A stretch of 64,000 bases of DNA, from NCBI RefSeq assembly GCF_019749255.1, contig NZ_JACWFH010000009.1:124001-188000 (forward strand), read 5' to 3'. The notes below the pieces were generated by a model. That model saw nothing but the letters and a program-made list of their open reading frames with translations. It had not been told where the DNA came from and made no database searches. Of the stretch, positions 27,870 through 35,668 are shown piece by piece (position 1 is the stretch's first letter; each line of letters opens with the position of its first letter). A program made the translations under genes and the position numbers. Origin of the DNA: Mesobacillus maritimus. GTDB taxonomy: Bacteria > Bacillota > Bacilli > Bacillales > Cytobacillaceae.

Positions 27870-27983
27870 AGCGATGAGCTGAGTTGGATAAGTCGACGGA
27901 CACTCCTTTTAGGAAATGCACGATGTGGCGTGCAGTCCGTCGCCCCAATACGCAAAGACGCCTGCTATGCAGGCGTCTTTTTT
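27870..27983 (+). ncRNA. unidentified structured small RNA
   Basis: A predicted transcript of about 114 nt with its own promoter and terminator. It can fold into a three-way junction: closing stem CGACGGAC (27894-27901) with GTCCGTCG (27935-27942), a short TCCT/AGGA hairpin (27904-27914) and a TGCACG/CGTGCA hairpin (27917-27934). An unpaired CCCC (27943-27946 region) lies between the junction and the terminator. I could not match it to a riboswitch class I know. The downstream MFS gene has its own TATAAT, so this is more likely a stand-alone small RNA than a leader, though attenuation is not excluded. Confidence 0.65.
27954..27983 (+). terminator. terminator of the structured RNA
   Basis: Twelve-bp perfect stem AAAGACGCCTGC / GCAGGCGTCTTT with a TAT loop and a T-run. 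Confidence 0.9.
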
Positions 27984-28064
27984 ATTTGTAATAAAAATCG
28001 AACTACTACCTTTGTCCTGTTTCTATTATAATAGAGTGATTAATCAGAAAGCAGGTTCAATTAG

Positions 28065-29309
28065 ATGAGAATAAGAGATTTACATAAGAATATTAAAATC
28101 AGACTCCTGACCGATTTTTTTATCTCATTAACACAGATGGCAATTTTTCCTTTTATGGCGATTTATTTTAGTAGCCACCTGGGGGCGGCGCTAGCGGGGA
28201 TACTCTTAATGATGAATGTCGCTGTTTCCATCGTAGCAGGGCTTTTGTCGGGGTATTTATCCGACCATCTCGGTCGAAAGAAAATCATGGTTTTGGCTGA
28301 AGTCTTTCAGGTAGTTGCTTTGTTCGTCATGATGATTGCCAATTCACCTCTTTTCATGTCGGTTTGGCTTACTTATTTTATGTTCCTATTCAGTAACGTA
28401 AGCTCGAGCATTACCGGTCCTGTTGTCAATGCGATGATTGTCGATGTCAGTACAGAGGAAGAACGGACATATATTTACGGAATTGGCTATTGGCTCGGGA
28501 ATATATCGATTGCCTTAGGAGCCGCTCTTGGCGGGCTATTGTTTGAGGAACATCGCTTCCTTCTATTCAGTCTCTTTTTCCTAGTAAGTGTAGCAACACT
28601 GATTGTTATTCTTTTCTTTATTGAAGAATCGCTTGTTCTTAAACCATCACCAGGCACGACAAAAAAGCTAAATGGGGGTGGGTTTCTTCAAAATTATGGG
28701 AAGGTATTAAAGGATCGTCGCTTTATGCTTTTTACCTTAGCAACCGTCTTTGTGATGTCACTTGAATTTCAGTTAGATAAATATATTGCGGTCCGATTAA
28801 AAGAAGAATTTCATGCCGTTATCTTTAACGTTGACATTACTGGAATCAAAATGTTTAGTATCATCATGCTGATTAATACGATTGTCATTGTTTTACTGAC
28901 CCTACAACTGTCAAAATGGTTAGGTCAATTTGATAAAAAGAAAGTCCTTACGATCGGGATTGTCATCTATTCCATTAGTTTCAGTGTTCTAAGCATCAGC
29001 AATTCTTTCTCGATTATCGTTTTGACTGCGTTTCTCTTTACGGTTGGGGAATTAATCTATTCACCTGTCAAACAAACCATCTTAGCCGGTATGATTGACG
29101 ACAACGCACGTGCTTCCTATATGGCGGTTGATAGTCTTTCTTATAATGTGGCAATGCTGCTTGGCAGCTTTGGATTAACATTAGGTGCACTCATTCCAGC
29201 GAGCGGTATGGCGTTTGTCTATTTATGTTTAGGTTTAGCTGGGTTGTTTTGTTATCGTTTGGCAATTACAGATGAAACGACTTCAAAAGAAATAAATGTA
29301 TCTAGTTGA
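28065..29309 (+). CDS. MFS transporter
   Basis: A 414-residue major facilitator protein with about 12 membrane segments. The loop after helix 2 carries the MFS motif A variant GYLSDHLGRKKIM. It resembles drug- or metabolite-efflux members, but the substrate cannot be assigned. The ATG follows GCAGG; a TATAAT at 28027-28032 is the likely -10. It is convergent with the DUF418 gene. Confidence 0.85.
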   Translation: MRIRDLHKNIKIRLLTDFFISLTQMAIFPFMAIYFSSHLGAALAGILLMMNVAVSIVAGLLSGYLSDHLGRKKIMVLAEVFQVVALFVMMIANSPLFMSVWLTYFMFLFSNVSSSITGPVVNAMIVDVSTEEERTYIYGIGYWLGNISIALGAALGGLLFEEHRFLLFSLFFLVSVATLIVILFFIEESLVLKPSPGTTKKLNGGGFLQNYGKVLKDRRFMLFTLATVFVMSLEFQLDKYIAVRLKEEFHAVIFNVDITGIKMFSIIMLINTIVIVLLTLQLSKWLGQFDKKKVLTIGIVIYSISFSVLSISNSFSIIVLTAFLFTVGELIYSPVKQTILAGMIDDNARASYMAVDSLSYNVAMLLGSFGLTLGALIPASGMAFVYLCLGLAGLFCYRLAITDETTSKEINVSS

Positions 29310-29320
29310 TGGTATCACGT

Positions 29321-29360
29321 AAAAAGGCTCTCATCCTTTATCAAGGGAGAGCCTTTTTTA
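29321..29360. terminator. bidirectional terminator
   Basis: AAAAAGGCTCTC / GAGAGCCTTTTT stem with a 14-nt loop between the convergent MFS and DUF418 genes. Confidence 0.85.
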
Positions 29361-30386
29361 TTTAATGAAATCTTGGTATTTCGTTTTTTCTTTTATCCGT
29401 AATGGTGGCACTTGCAAATAGGTCGCCATTCGCCATACCCATTCTAGAGGTCCAAAGCGGAAATAGCGCAACCAGATCATACTAAATACTAATTGGATGA
29501 TATAAATAACTAAACAGATTCCCAATGTTTGAAGCAAGTTCAGTTGGCCGTATAAATCAAACACAGAGTTTGCAATTAAAATGAAGAATGTTTGAAATAG
29601 ATAGTTGGTTAAGGCCATGCGACCATAGTATTTTAAAGGTGTTAATAGTTTTTTCACAATGGGTATTTGCAACACGAGAAGAAGCAGCCCGACATAAAAG
29701 GCCGAGACAATTGGACCAATCATAATCCCGACATGATAAAACCAATACAGTTCTAGGCTCCCTTCCCTACTAGGTATCGGGGTTTGTGTAGCTTGATAAT
29801 AAAGAGCCATTGCAGTAAGCAGGAAGAATATGATGGTAAACCAACTCAACTGCTTTCTTTTTACTACTACATTCTCAAACAACTGATATTGTCCAGCTGC
29901 TAAACCTAGTAAAATAAGTGCAACTGGGAGAAACATTTTAATGCCTAGCGTACTAAAAACCAAAAGCAAAATGAACCCAATCGTTAGATTAAGCTCTTTT
30001 TTTAGCTTATAAAGAGGCAAAATCAGCAATCCACATACTGCGTAAACACTTAGAGCTTCACCAGGATGGTACATAGAATGAAACAACCCAAAGCTGAACA
30101 TCACAAATATTCTTCGTAAAAATAAGAGGCTTCCATTCTTTCCCTTTGCATTTGCACGGGATATGAATAGGTAAAATCCTACTCCGAATAGAAACGAGAA
30201 AATCGTATAGAATCTACCCTCAACAAAAAGATATAAAAACTTCCAATAGACCGCATCCGGTGTGTTCGGAGCTGGCGTGTTCGCAGACAAAAGGGAAACA
30301 ATATTAATCAGGATAATGCCTAAAAGGGCAAATCCTCTTAGATAATCGAGCTCATCAATTCGATTTCTTGTCTCAACCGGATTCAT
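29358..30386 (-). CDS. DUF418-domain membrane protein (YxaH/YeiB-like)
   Basis: A 342-residue membrane protein with about eight to ten hydrophobic segments. The N-terminal RIDELDYLRGFALLGIILIN and C-terminal RYFRFGPLEWVWRMATY are hallmarks of the DUF418/YeiB family, related to membrane acyltransferases; function unknown. CGGAGGTG precedes the ATG at 30386. It probably forms its own unit, separated from the Rieske gene by a terminator. Confidence 0.85.
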   Translation of the reverse strand: MNPVETRNRIDELDYLRGFALLGIILINIVSLLSANTPAPNTPDAVYWKFLYLFVEGRFYTIFSFLFGVGFYLFISRANAKGKNGSLLFLRRIFVMFSFGLFHSMYHPGEALSVYAVCGLLILPLYKLKKELNLTIGFILLLVFSTLGIKMFLPVALILLGLAAGQYQLFENVVVKRKQLSWFTIIFFLLTAMALYYQATQTPIPSREGSLELYWFYHVGIMIGPIVSAFYVGLLLLVLQIPIVKKLLTPLKYYGRMALTNYLFQTFFILIANSVFDLYGQLNLLQTLGICLVIYIIQLVFSMIWLRYFRFGPLEWVWRMATYLQVPPLRIKEKTKYQDFIK

Positions 30387-30400
30387 TATTCACCTCCGTT

Positions 30401-30439
30401 AAAAAGAAACACTCCTTATCGAAGGAGTGTTTCTTTTTC
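30401..30439 (-). terminator. terminator of the Rieske oxygenase gene
   Basis: A 17-bp perfect stem AAAAAGAAACACTCCTT / AAGGAGTGTTTCTTTTT with an ATCG loop, 50 bp past the stop codon. Confidence 0.88.
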
Positions 30440-30488
30440 ATTCTAGTTAAATTGAAGCATAGTTTGTGCGATTAAGCAAAAGGAAATG

Positions 30489-31499
30489 TTAAGCCGTTCC
30501 TAGGGTAACTCCAAGCTTTTTAAGGTACTGACGATAAGCAATACTCATCCGGTCACAAACAAGGGAAAGCTCGACTTGAAGATCAAGTGGAAGTTCTTCT
30601 GGCTTTTGATTTTCAACAACTGGCTTATCTTGGGCAAAGATCATGTCCTGGAATTCAACAATTTCCTGGTCGGTTTGACCTGTATCATAATTAAAGGACA
30701 AAATCCCATAAGCAATAGATGTTTCCTCATCCACTGGACGAACGGTTAATAGAATGGTCATTAAACTATCATTTTCCTTATCGCGTTTCGTGAACTTTAC
30801 AGTAAACGGAGACATGATTTCATACGTATAATAGACGTACTTAGCAATACCAGATCCATCCGGGTCAGGCTGGAAAATGGCAATCTCATCTGAATAGATT
30901 CGATTATCTTCCCAGTGGACGCTATAATCGCCAATCTCTCGATGAGTCTCCGTTCCTAATGCTCCTACATGAACAACCGCAAGATGGCCTACATCTAAGA
31001 AGTTCTCAATAATTCTTGGCGGTTGCGCATTTACTTTCTGCGGCCCCCAAATCACATTACGAAATTCGTTCCCTTCCATTTCTTCGTAGCGGAAGAGTTC
31101 CGGCTCATTCTTTGCAAGATTCACCCAAATGTATCCATACTTCTCAATACAGGCATAAGCTTCAGCTTTTGCTTTCTTCGGAATTGCTCTCCCTTCAGGA
31201 AGCTGAGGGATCTTTACACAATCGCCGCTATCATTGTATTCCCATGCATGATATGGACAAACTAGACAATCATTTTTTACTTCACCCAAGGACAATGCTG
31301 CTCCACGGTGAATACACAAATCTTTAAAAGCATGTACTCCGTTGCTATTTCGGAAAATTGCGATTCGACGCCCCATCAAGATGATTTGTTCTGGCTTTTC
31401 TCCTACGTCTGTTGAGCGGCAAGCAACAATCCAGCCTTCTTCCAACACTTTATCATCTATTCTTTTTTTGTCTCCAAGCAATTCCAGCGCCTGAGCCAT
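30489..31499 (-). CDS. Rieske-type ring-hydroxylating oxygenase, alpha subunit
   Basis: A 336-residue oxygenase. The Rieske [2Fe-2S] ligands are C62-x-H64 and C81-x2-H84 (CIHRGA ... CPYHAW); the mononuclear iron site is the D169-x2-H172-x4-H177 motif in FLDVGHLAVVH. The form resembles vanillate O-demethylase and pheophorbide a oxygenase types; the substrate is unknown. No reductase or ferredoxin partner gene is adjacent. GGAGGGGA lies before the ATG, and a good sigma-A promoter is upstream. Confidence 0.88.
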   Translation of the reverse strand: MAQALELLGDKKRIDDKVLEEGWIVACRSTDVGEKPEQIILMGRRIAIFRNSNGVHAFKDLCIHRGAALSLGEVKNDCLVCPYHAWEYNDSGDCVKIPQLPEGRAIPKKAKAEAYACIEKYGYIWVNLAKNEPELFRYEEMEGNEFRNVIWGPQKVNAQPPRIIENFLDVGHLAVVHVGALGTETHREIGDYSVHWEDNRIYSDEIAIFQPDPDGSGIAKYVYYTYEIMSPFTVKFTKRDKENDSLMTILLTVRPVDEETSIAYGILSFNYDTGQTDQEIVEFQDMIFAQDKPVVENQKPEELPLDLQVELSLVCDRMSIAYRQYLKKLGVTLGTA

Positions 31500-31533
31500 T
31501 TCATTCCCCTCCTAGTATTTCTCTTTAATTCAT

Positions 31534-31562
31534 ATTTTAAATGGAGATAGGAAATAGGTCAA
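31534..31562 (-). promoter_or_regulatory. sigma-A promoter of the Rieske oxygenase gene
   Basis: Minus strand TTGACC, 17 bp, TAAAAT, 35 bp upstream of the start codon. Confidence 0.65.
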
Positions 31563-31683
31563 CGCTAAATACGAATATAAATAAAATTATTAAAATAATT
31601 GTTCGTTTTTTGAATAGATAGTATCACTATTCAATATAAAGGAACCATTTATATCTATAAACCCCGAATACTCGACGAGGAAA

Positions 31684-31725
31684 CAAAAAAAGAAGGAGGT
31701 TCAAGGAGTTGTATTAATCCTCCTT
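31684..31725 (-). terminator. terminator of the DUF1450-like gene
   Basis: Minus strand AAGGAGG, 19-nt loop, CCTCCTT then CTTTTTTT, about 37 bp past the stop codon. Confidence 0.7.
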
Positions 31726-31761
31726 ACCTACTTCTTCTTTTAACATGAGAAGGTTTTAGTG

Positions 31762-32031
31762 TTATCCCTTCTGAAGTTGTTTTAATTTATCTAATAACTT
31801 TCCTGCATCGTCTGCAGCGATGAATTCACCATTTACGATTGCATAAGGAGACAATTTGCACTCCTTGCACTTACTTTGGCACTGGTATTCTTTATATTCA
31901 ATGTTTTTTTGATTAAAAAATGCTTCATACTCTGGGAAATGGTCCGCAGTTACAAACCTATCGAGGTTTTTTTCACAAAAATCAATTTGCAGTTTCCTAT
32001 CTTTAGAAAAAAATTTTGCCAACAAGCCCAT
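31762..32031 (-). CDS. DUF1450-like cysteine protein
   Basis: An 89-residue protein with Cys19 (IDFCEKNL) and a C51-x3-C55-x2-C58 cluster (YQCQSKCKECKLSPYAIVNGE), the pattern of the DUF1450 family to which B. subtilis YuzB belongs. A thioredoxin-like [2Fe-2S] or metal-binding fold is plausible but unproven. The start at 32031 follows AAAAGGAGAG; an upstream in-frame ATG at 32085 has no site. Single gene with its own terminator. Confidence 0.72.
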   Translation of the reverse strand: MGLLAKFFSKDRKLQIDFCEKNLDRFVTADHFPEYEAFFNQKNIEYKEYQCQSKCKECKLSPYAIVNGEFIAADDAGKLLDKLKQLQKG

Positions 32032-32322
32032 GAATCTTGCTCTCCTTTTTCCAACGGTTCCTTCTATTAATATGATAAACCTCATGGAGGATAAAGCAAG
32101 TGAAGAGTTTTACCAGAGCATTAAAACAAGTCAATGCTAGCTGGCAGTAGGTTTGTTTGTTTGAATACAGGCTTATTCGGATAGATTTCAGTAAAAAACA
32201 CCTTGGTTTGTTTTGTCCGAATTCAAGAAAAAAGGACCAGATCAATTAGAAATGGTCACAAATTAATAACTATTTATTTTTTGTTATGAAAAGCATCGTG
32301 TCTCTTTTTACATTAATCACAG

Positions 32323-33300
32323 CTATTCCTTTTTAAAATCAATCGTACTTCTCACCGTATCGATTGGGCGCACCATTCTTTCGATTTGTTCTCGTTTTGA
32401 TTCTAAAAACGGTGGGAGGGAAAGTTTTTCCCCAAGGGTTTCATACGATTCATCCCCCATAAACCCGGGACCATCCGTAGCAAACTCAAACAAGATTTGC
32501 GGAGCAACTCGGGAATAGAGCGAGCCAAAGAAGAAACGATCAACAAAGCCAGAAGTTTGGAAACCAAAGCTTCGCATATGCTGGTCCCAATCATCTAATA
32601 CAGAACGATCATCTACTCGGAAAGCCGCATGGTGAACGGTCCCGTACCCTTGTTGGGCTGGTGGTAGGATGCTGTTATGCTCAACAATTACTTGTGCTCC
32701 ATTGCCGCCTTCACCAACTTCAAATAAATACAATGATCCTTCATGTGCGATTTCTTTAAAGAGCAGCACCTTTTCCATCATCTCTTTAAAATAATCTATT
32801 TGTGCAATACGGACATGGATCGGACCTAACCCTGTTATCGCATATTCAAGAGGAATAGGACCTTTTTGCCAAGGCGTTCCTGCAGGTACACCTTGATTGT
32901 TCTCATCTGAGACAAGCTGATATTGTTGATCATCGAAATCAACAAAGGAGATTGTCTTTTTGCCGAACTGTTCTTTGATTCCTGAATGTTTTACCTCTAA
33001 GCGGTCAAAGCGATTTACCCAATAATCCAATGCTGCATCAGTTGGCACACGGAAAGCCGTTTTATATATTTCATTTGTCCCGTGTCGCCCTTTTGGGATG
33101 CCAGGAAAATCAAAAAAAGTCATATCTGTACCTGGGTTTCCTGTGTTATCAGCAAAAAACAAATGGTAAGTTTGGATATCATCTTGATTCACCGTTTTCT
33201 TTACTAAACGCATTCCTAATGTATACGTAAAAAATTCATAATTTTTTTCAGCACTGCTGGTAATGGCAGTTACGTGGTGTATTCCTTTTAGCCCCTTCAT
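32323..33300 (-). CDS. ring-cleaving dioxygenase (Mhq hydroquinone/catechol type)
   Basis: A 325-residue extradiol dioxygenase built from two vicinal-oxygen-chelate domains. It starts GIHHVTAITSSAEKNYEFF (first metal His about residue 9) and has VHHAAFRVDD in the second domain. It closely resembles B. subtilis MhqA, MhqE and MhqO, which detoxify hydroquinones and catechols. GGAGG lies before the ATG. An MhqR-like operator 50 bp upstream supports membership in a quinone-stress regulon. No other mhq genes are in the window. Confidence 0.88.
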   Translation of the reverse strand: MKGLKGIHHVTAITSSAEKNYEFFTYTLGMRLVKKTVNQDDIQTYHLFFADNTGNPGTDMTFFDFPGIPKGRHGTNEIYKTAFRVPTDAALDYWVNRFDRLEVKHSGIKEQFGKKTISFVDFDDQQYQLVSDENNQGVPAGTPWQKGPIPLEYAITGLGPIHVRIAQIDYFKEMMEKVLLFKEIAHEGSLYLFEVGEGGNGAQVIVEHNSILPPAQQGYGTVHHAAFRVDDRSVLDDWDQHMRSFGFQTSGFVDRFFFGSLYSRVAPQILFEFATDGPGFMGDESYETLGEKLSLPPFLESKREQIERMVRPIDTVRSTIDFKKE

Positions 33301-33349
33301 TTAAAAACCTCCAGTAATTGTGTAACTCTATATTTATCCTAAATTTAAT

Positions 33350-33367
33350 TATCTTTAATTCGAGATA
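33350..33367 (-). promoter_or_regulatory. MhqR-like operator
   Basis: TATCTCGAATTAAAGATA on the minus strand differs at only two positions from the palindromic MhqR box as I remember it (TATCTCGAATTCGAGATA). Confidence 0.7.
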
Positions 33368-33435
33368 AATATATCACGTAAACCCTCCCTAGTCAAACCT
33401 TGGACTTTTTCCTCTCCTCTAAGAACTCATTCAAA

Positions 33436-33627
33436 TTAAATTCCTTTATCTTCACAATACTCTTCAATCAACTGCTCAATTTGATCCATCTCAGGAAATT
33501 TCCCATTAAAATGAAACTTCAATTCCTCAACAAATTCGCCTTGGTGATATACATGAATTGCTCCATTTTGTTCGATTACACTAAACTCTGGCTCAAAGCG
33601 ATAACCATTGCGTTCGACTGCACCCAT
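33436..33627 (-). CDS. small protein, YbxH/DUF5370-like
   Basis: A 63-residue acidic protein beginning MGAVERNGYRFEPEFSVIEQ and ending EQLIEEYCEDKGI. It resembles the small Bacillus YbxH family of unknown function; the assignment is from memory. GGTGA precedes the ATG. It is divergent from the homing endonuclease gene and has no partner gene. Confidence 0.62.
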   Translation of the reverse strand: MGAVERNGYRFEPEFSVIEQNGAIHVYHQGEFVEELKFHFNGKFPEMDQIEQLIEEYCEDKGI

Positions 33628-33733
33628 TCTTCGTCACCATCCCAATTTTATCTTGTTTTATTATCTGTAAGTTACTAAAACCTATACTATCAAAAATTTT
33701 TTTGTAGGAAATACGAACAAACATTCCCTTTCG

Positions 33734-33742
33734 TGGTATAAT
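33734..33742 (+). promoter_or_regulatory. extended -10 promoter of the homing endonuclease gene
   Basis: TGGTATAAT is a perfect extended -10 (TGnTATAAT) 88 bp upstream of the start codon; no -35 is needed or seen. Confidence 0.5.
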
Positions 33743-33829
33743 AAAAACAATATAGGACTTAATCAGAATACAAAGAAGCCCTCATTTTATGTAGTAAAAG
33801 TGATAGATAGAGATGATGGAGGGGTCCAG

Positions 33830-34237
33830 ATGAAAGACTGGGAGGCAGCATATATTGCAGGTATCATTGATGGAGAAGGTACGATTACATTAACTAGAAT
33901 CCACCGAAATGAGCATCGGAGGCCATGTATTACAATTGCATCGACAGACAAAGAATTGTTGTTCTATGTTCAAACCTTAACTGGAGGTATTATAGCCGAT
34001 AAAAGAAATTACAAGCCTAACATTCATAAGAATTCATTCACATTAAATATAAAGAAAAAACAAAGCGTCTTGATGGTACTAGAATCGATATCAACGTATC
34101 TTAGGGTGGATAAAAAGAAGAAGCGTGCTTTATGGATCCTTAATGATTATGAGAGAGTAACACTACGGAATGGAAAATATACACAAGAACAACTTAAAAA
34201 GAAAATTGAATTTGAAGAACAATTTTTTAAGTTATAA
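33830..34237 (+). CDS. LAGLIDADG homing endonuclease, stand-alone
   Basis: A 135-residue protein with a single LAGLIDADG motif, YIAGIIDGEG at residues 8-17; E16 is the expected metal-binding acidic residue. Single-motif members act as homodimers. The start at 33830 has GGAGGGG at 6 nt. The gene is complete and has its own extended -10 promoter. It is not inside an intron: it ends 43 bp from the 3' end of ssrA and runs toward it, while a group I intron without an ORF sits in ssrA. It may cleave intronless ssrA or its flank and so drive intron spread, but it could also be an independent element. Confidence 0.88.
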   Translation: MKDWEAAYIAGIIDGEGTITLTRIHRNEHRRPCITIASTDKELLFYVQTLTGGIIADKRNYKPNIHKNSFTLNIKKKQSVLMVLESISTYLRVDKKKKRALWILNDYERVTLRNGKYTQEQLKKKIEFEEQFFKL

Positions 34238-34262
34238 AAAAGACCAGCTAATCGCTGGTCTT
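34235..34262. terminator. terminator shared by ssrA and the endonuclease gene
   Basis: AAGACCAGC / GCTGGTCTT stem with a 5-nt loop; on the minus strand it is followed by TTTTTT, giving a strong ssrA terminator. Confidence 0.88.
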
Positions 34263-34296
34263 GTTATCCACCTTATGTATGGTGGAGACGGTGGGA

Positions 34297-34570
34297 CGTG
34301 CTCTTCCATGCTTTCGTCATGGCACTGACTATATCTTGAACCTGTTTTGGTCAGGTCCTCCGGCGTCTTATGCGAATCGTATATTAACCTTTCCAGGTCG
34401 AAATTCGCATCCTAGTACTACCATGTAGGTAGCCTATAAGTCGATACACGGCTGTTGGATTGCTCCACATACCGCTCGGCATTGCCCTATCACTTCAATG
34501 AGCGACTTAGGTTTCACCGATAAAGCCGGATTTTCACTTGTATGTTGCCATACAAGGCGACTAATTACTA
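34297..34570 (-). mobile_element. group I intron in the tmRNA T loop
   Basis: A 274-nt intron. The 5' exon ends in CGAT, which pairs with AGTCG at intron positions 9-13 to form P1, with the expected U-G wobble at the splice site. The 3' half holds AAGATATAGTC, the characteristic P7/J8-7 strand of group I introns, pairing with GACT in ATCGACTTATAG. The last intron base is G. The intron carries no ORF. Exon joining restores the tmRNA T loop exactly. Confidence 0.93.
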
Positions 34571-34789
34571 ATCGAACCCACGTCCAGAAGCAACGGCACT
34601 TAAGCTTCTACGAGTGTAGTCGACATATTCGCGTTTCGCTGAGCCATTTGCCTGCCGACAGGCGGCCGGTCAGCTAGTCTGGTTATTCTCTTCCTTTTCC
34701 CTCAGACGGTGAGATCCGGCGTAGCCCACTAAGAGTGAGTCCGCTACCCTACCACATGGGCGATGGAGGGGCGAACCGCTAAAGTGCTA

Positions 34790-34825
34790 TTAGGCAGCTA
34801 AAGCGAAGTTGTTGTTAGTTTTGCC
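34790..34825 (-). other. tmRNA proteolysis tag reading frame
   Basis: Codes GKTNNNFALAA and a TAA stop. The LAA end is the ClpXP degradation signal; clpP is also in this window. Confidence 0.88.
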
Positions 34826-34994
34826 AGTTATAGGCGTTGACGTTTTAACGAGGCCGATCCCCTCGACTCGCAACCTAAGCTCGAACTACCCCTGTCGAAT
34901 CCGTAGCGTCCCCATATAATATATAGAACAGACGTTAGGATACTCGGTGTTATTCCGAGCAAAAAGCTGTTTGCCACTCGTGGTGACAAGACTT

Positions 34995-35022
34995 ATTATA
35001 GCACACTGACGAAATGTTTCAA
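34995..35022 (-). promoter_or_regulatory. sigma-A promoter of ssrA
   Basis: Minus strand TTGAAA, 16 bp, TATAAT, giving a precursor with a 5' leader of roughly 75-80 nt before the mature end at 34913. A GCTCGG/CCGAGT-type hairpin lies in this leader. Confidence 0.7.
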
Positions 35023-35077
35023 CTGGAAATGATTATCCAATTTTACCATCCCTTCTAAAGTCCACTAGAACCTCATG

Positions 35078-35545
35078 CTACATTTTCTGGCGATCACGAA
35101 AAGCACGCTCAATCTCACGCTTTGCTTCCTTCTGCTTCAAATCCTCACGCTTATCGTATTTCTTTTTACCGCGAGCAAGACCGAGCAAAACCTTGGCATA
35201 ACCATTTTTCAAGTAAACCTTTAACGGAACTAATGCGTATCCAGTTTCTTTTGTCTCGCCAATCAATTTGTTAATCTCACGACGATGTAATAAGAGCTTT
35301 CGTTCACGAAGCGGGTCATGGTTATAACGATTCCCCTGTTCATACGGGCTTACATGCATCCCATAGAGAAATACTTCGCCATTTTGAACACGTGCATAGG
35401 AATCTTTTAAGTTTACACGTCCTGCACGAATCGACTTGATTTCTGTACCTTGAAGGACGATTCCTGTTTCAAATGTTTCTTCCACAAAATAATCATGGTA
35501 GGCTTTTTTGTTTTGTGCTACCGTTTTGCCGGCACCTTTAGGCAT
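35078..35545 (-). CDS. smpB: SsrA-binding protein
   Basis: A 155-residue SmpB. It has the N-terminal [20 protein letters not shown], the family stretch [20 protein letters not shown] and the basic C-terminal tail [20 protein letters not shown] that enters the mRNA channel. It binds tmRNA and brings it to stalled ribosomes. GGGGGAGA precedes the ATG. It lies between rnr and ssrA, the conserved Bacillus order. Confidence 0.97.
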   Translation of the reverse strand: MPKGAGKTVAQNKKAYHDYFVEETFETGIVLQGTEIKSIRAGRVNLKDSYARVQNGEVFLYGMHVSPYEQGNRYNHDPLRERKLLLHRREINKLIGETKETGYALVPLKVYLKNGYAKVLLGLARGKKKYDKREDLKQKEAKREIERAFRDRQKM

Positions 35546-35588
35546 ACTGTCTCCCCCTTTTTACTCCTCTATTTTACCATAAAGGCAA

Positions 35589-35617
35589 GTGCCTGACCTA
35601 GTCTAGAGGTCAGGCAC
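35589..35617. repeat. GTGCCTGACCT hairpin
   Basis: Perfect 11-bp inverted repeat GTGCCTGACCT / AGGTCAGGCAC with a 7-nt loop between rnr and smpB. A related GGTGTCAGGCA follows at about 35645. The core GGTGMCAGGCAC recurs at 57300. Confidence 0.75.
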
Positions 35618-35668
35618 CATGTACTTTCACCCTTTCACCGCACCAGGTGTCAGGCAATTAAGCGGCCG

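Larger units (their letters stand above)
34280..34913 (-). ncRNA. ssrA: tmRNA (ssrA), interrupted by a group I intron
   Basis: Transfer-messenger RNA that rescues stalled ribosomes with SmpB. The 5' end GGGGACG at 34913 pairs with CGTCTCC before the encoded CCA ending at 34280. The tag frame (34790-34825) reads GKTNNNFALAA then TAA. The gene is split: the T arm GTGGGTTCGAT stops at 34571 and resumes with TCCCAC at 34296. Joining them restores a 5-bp T stem around the normal 7-nt loop TTCGATT. Without the 274-nt intron the RNA is 360 nt, the usual size. It lies downstream of smpB as in B. subtilis. Confidence 0.96.

Noticed and set aside
27870-28064. Known riboswitch (purine, SAM, THF, fluoride, preQ1) controlling the MFS gene
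   Set aside because: The three-way junction lacks the conserved core sequences of these classes, and the MFS gene has its own -10 box after the terminator.
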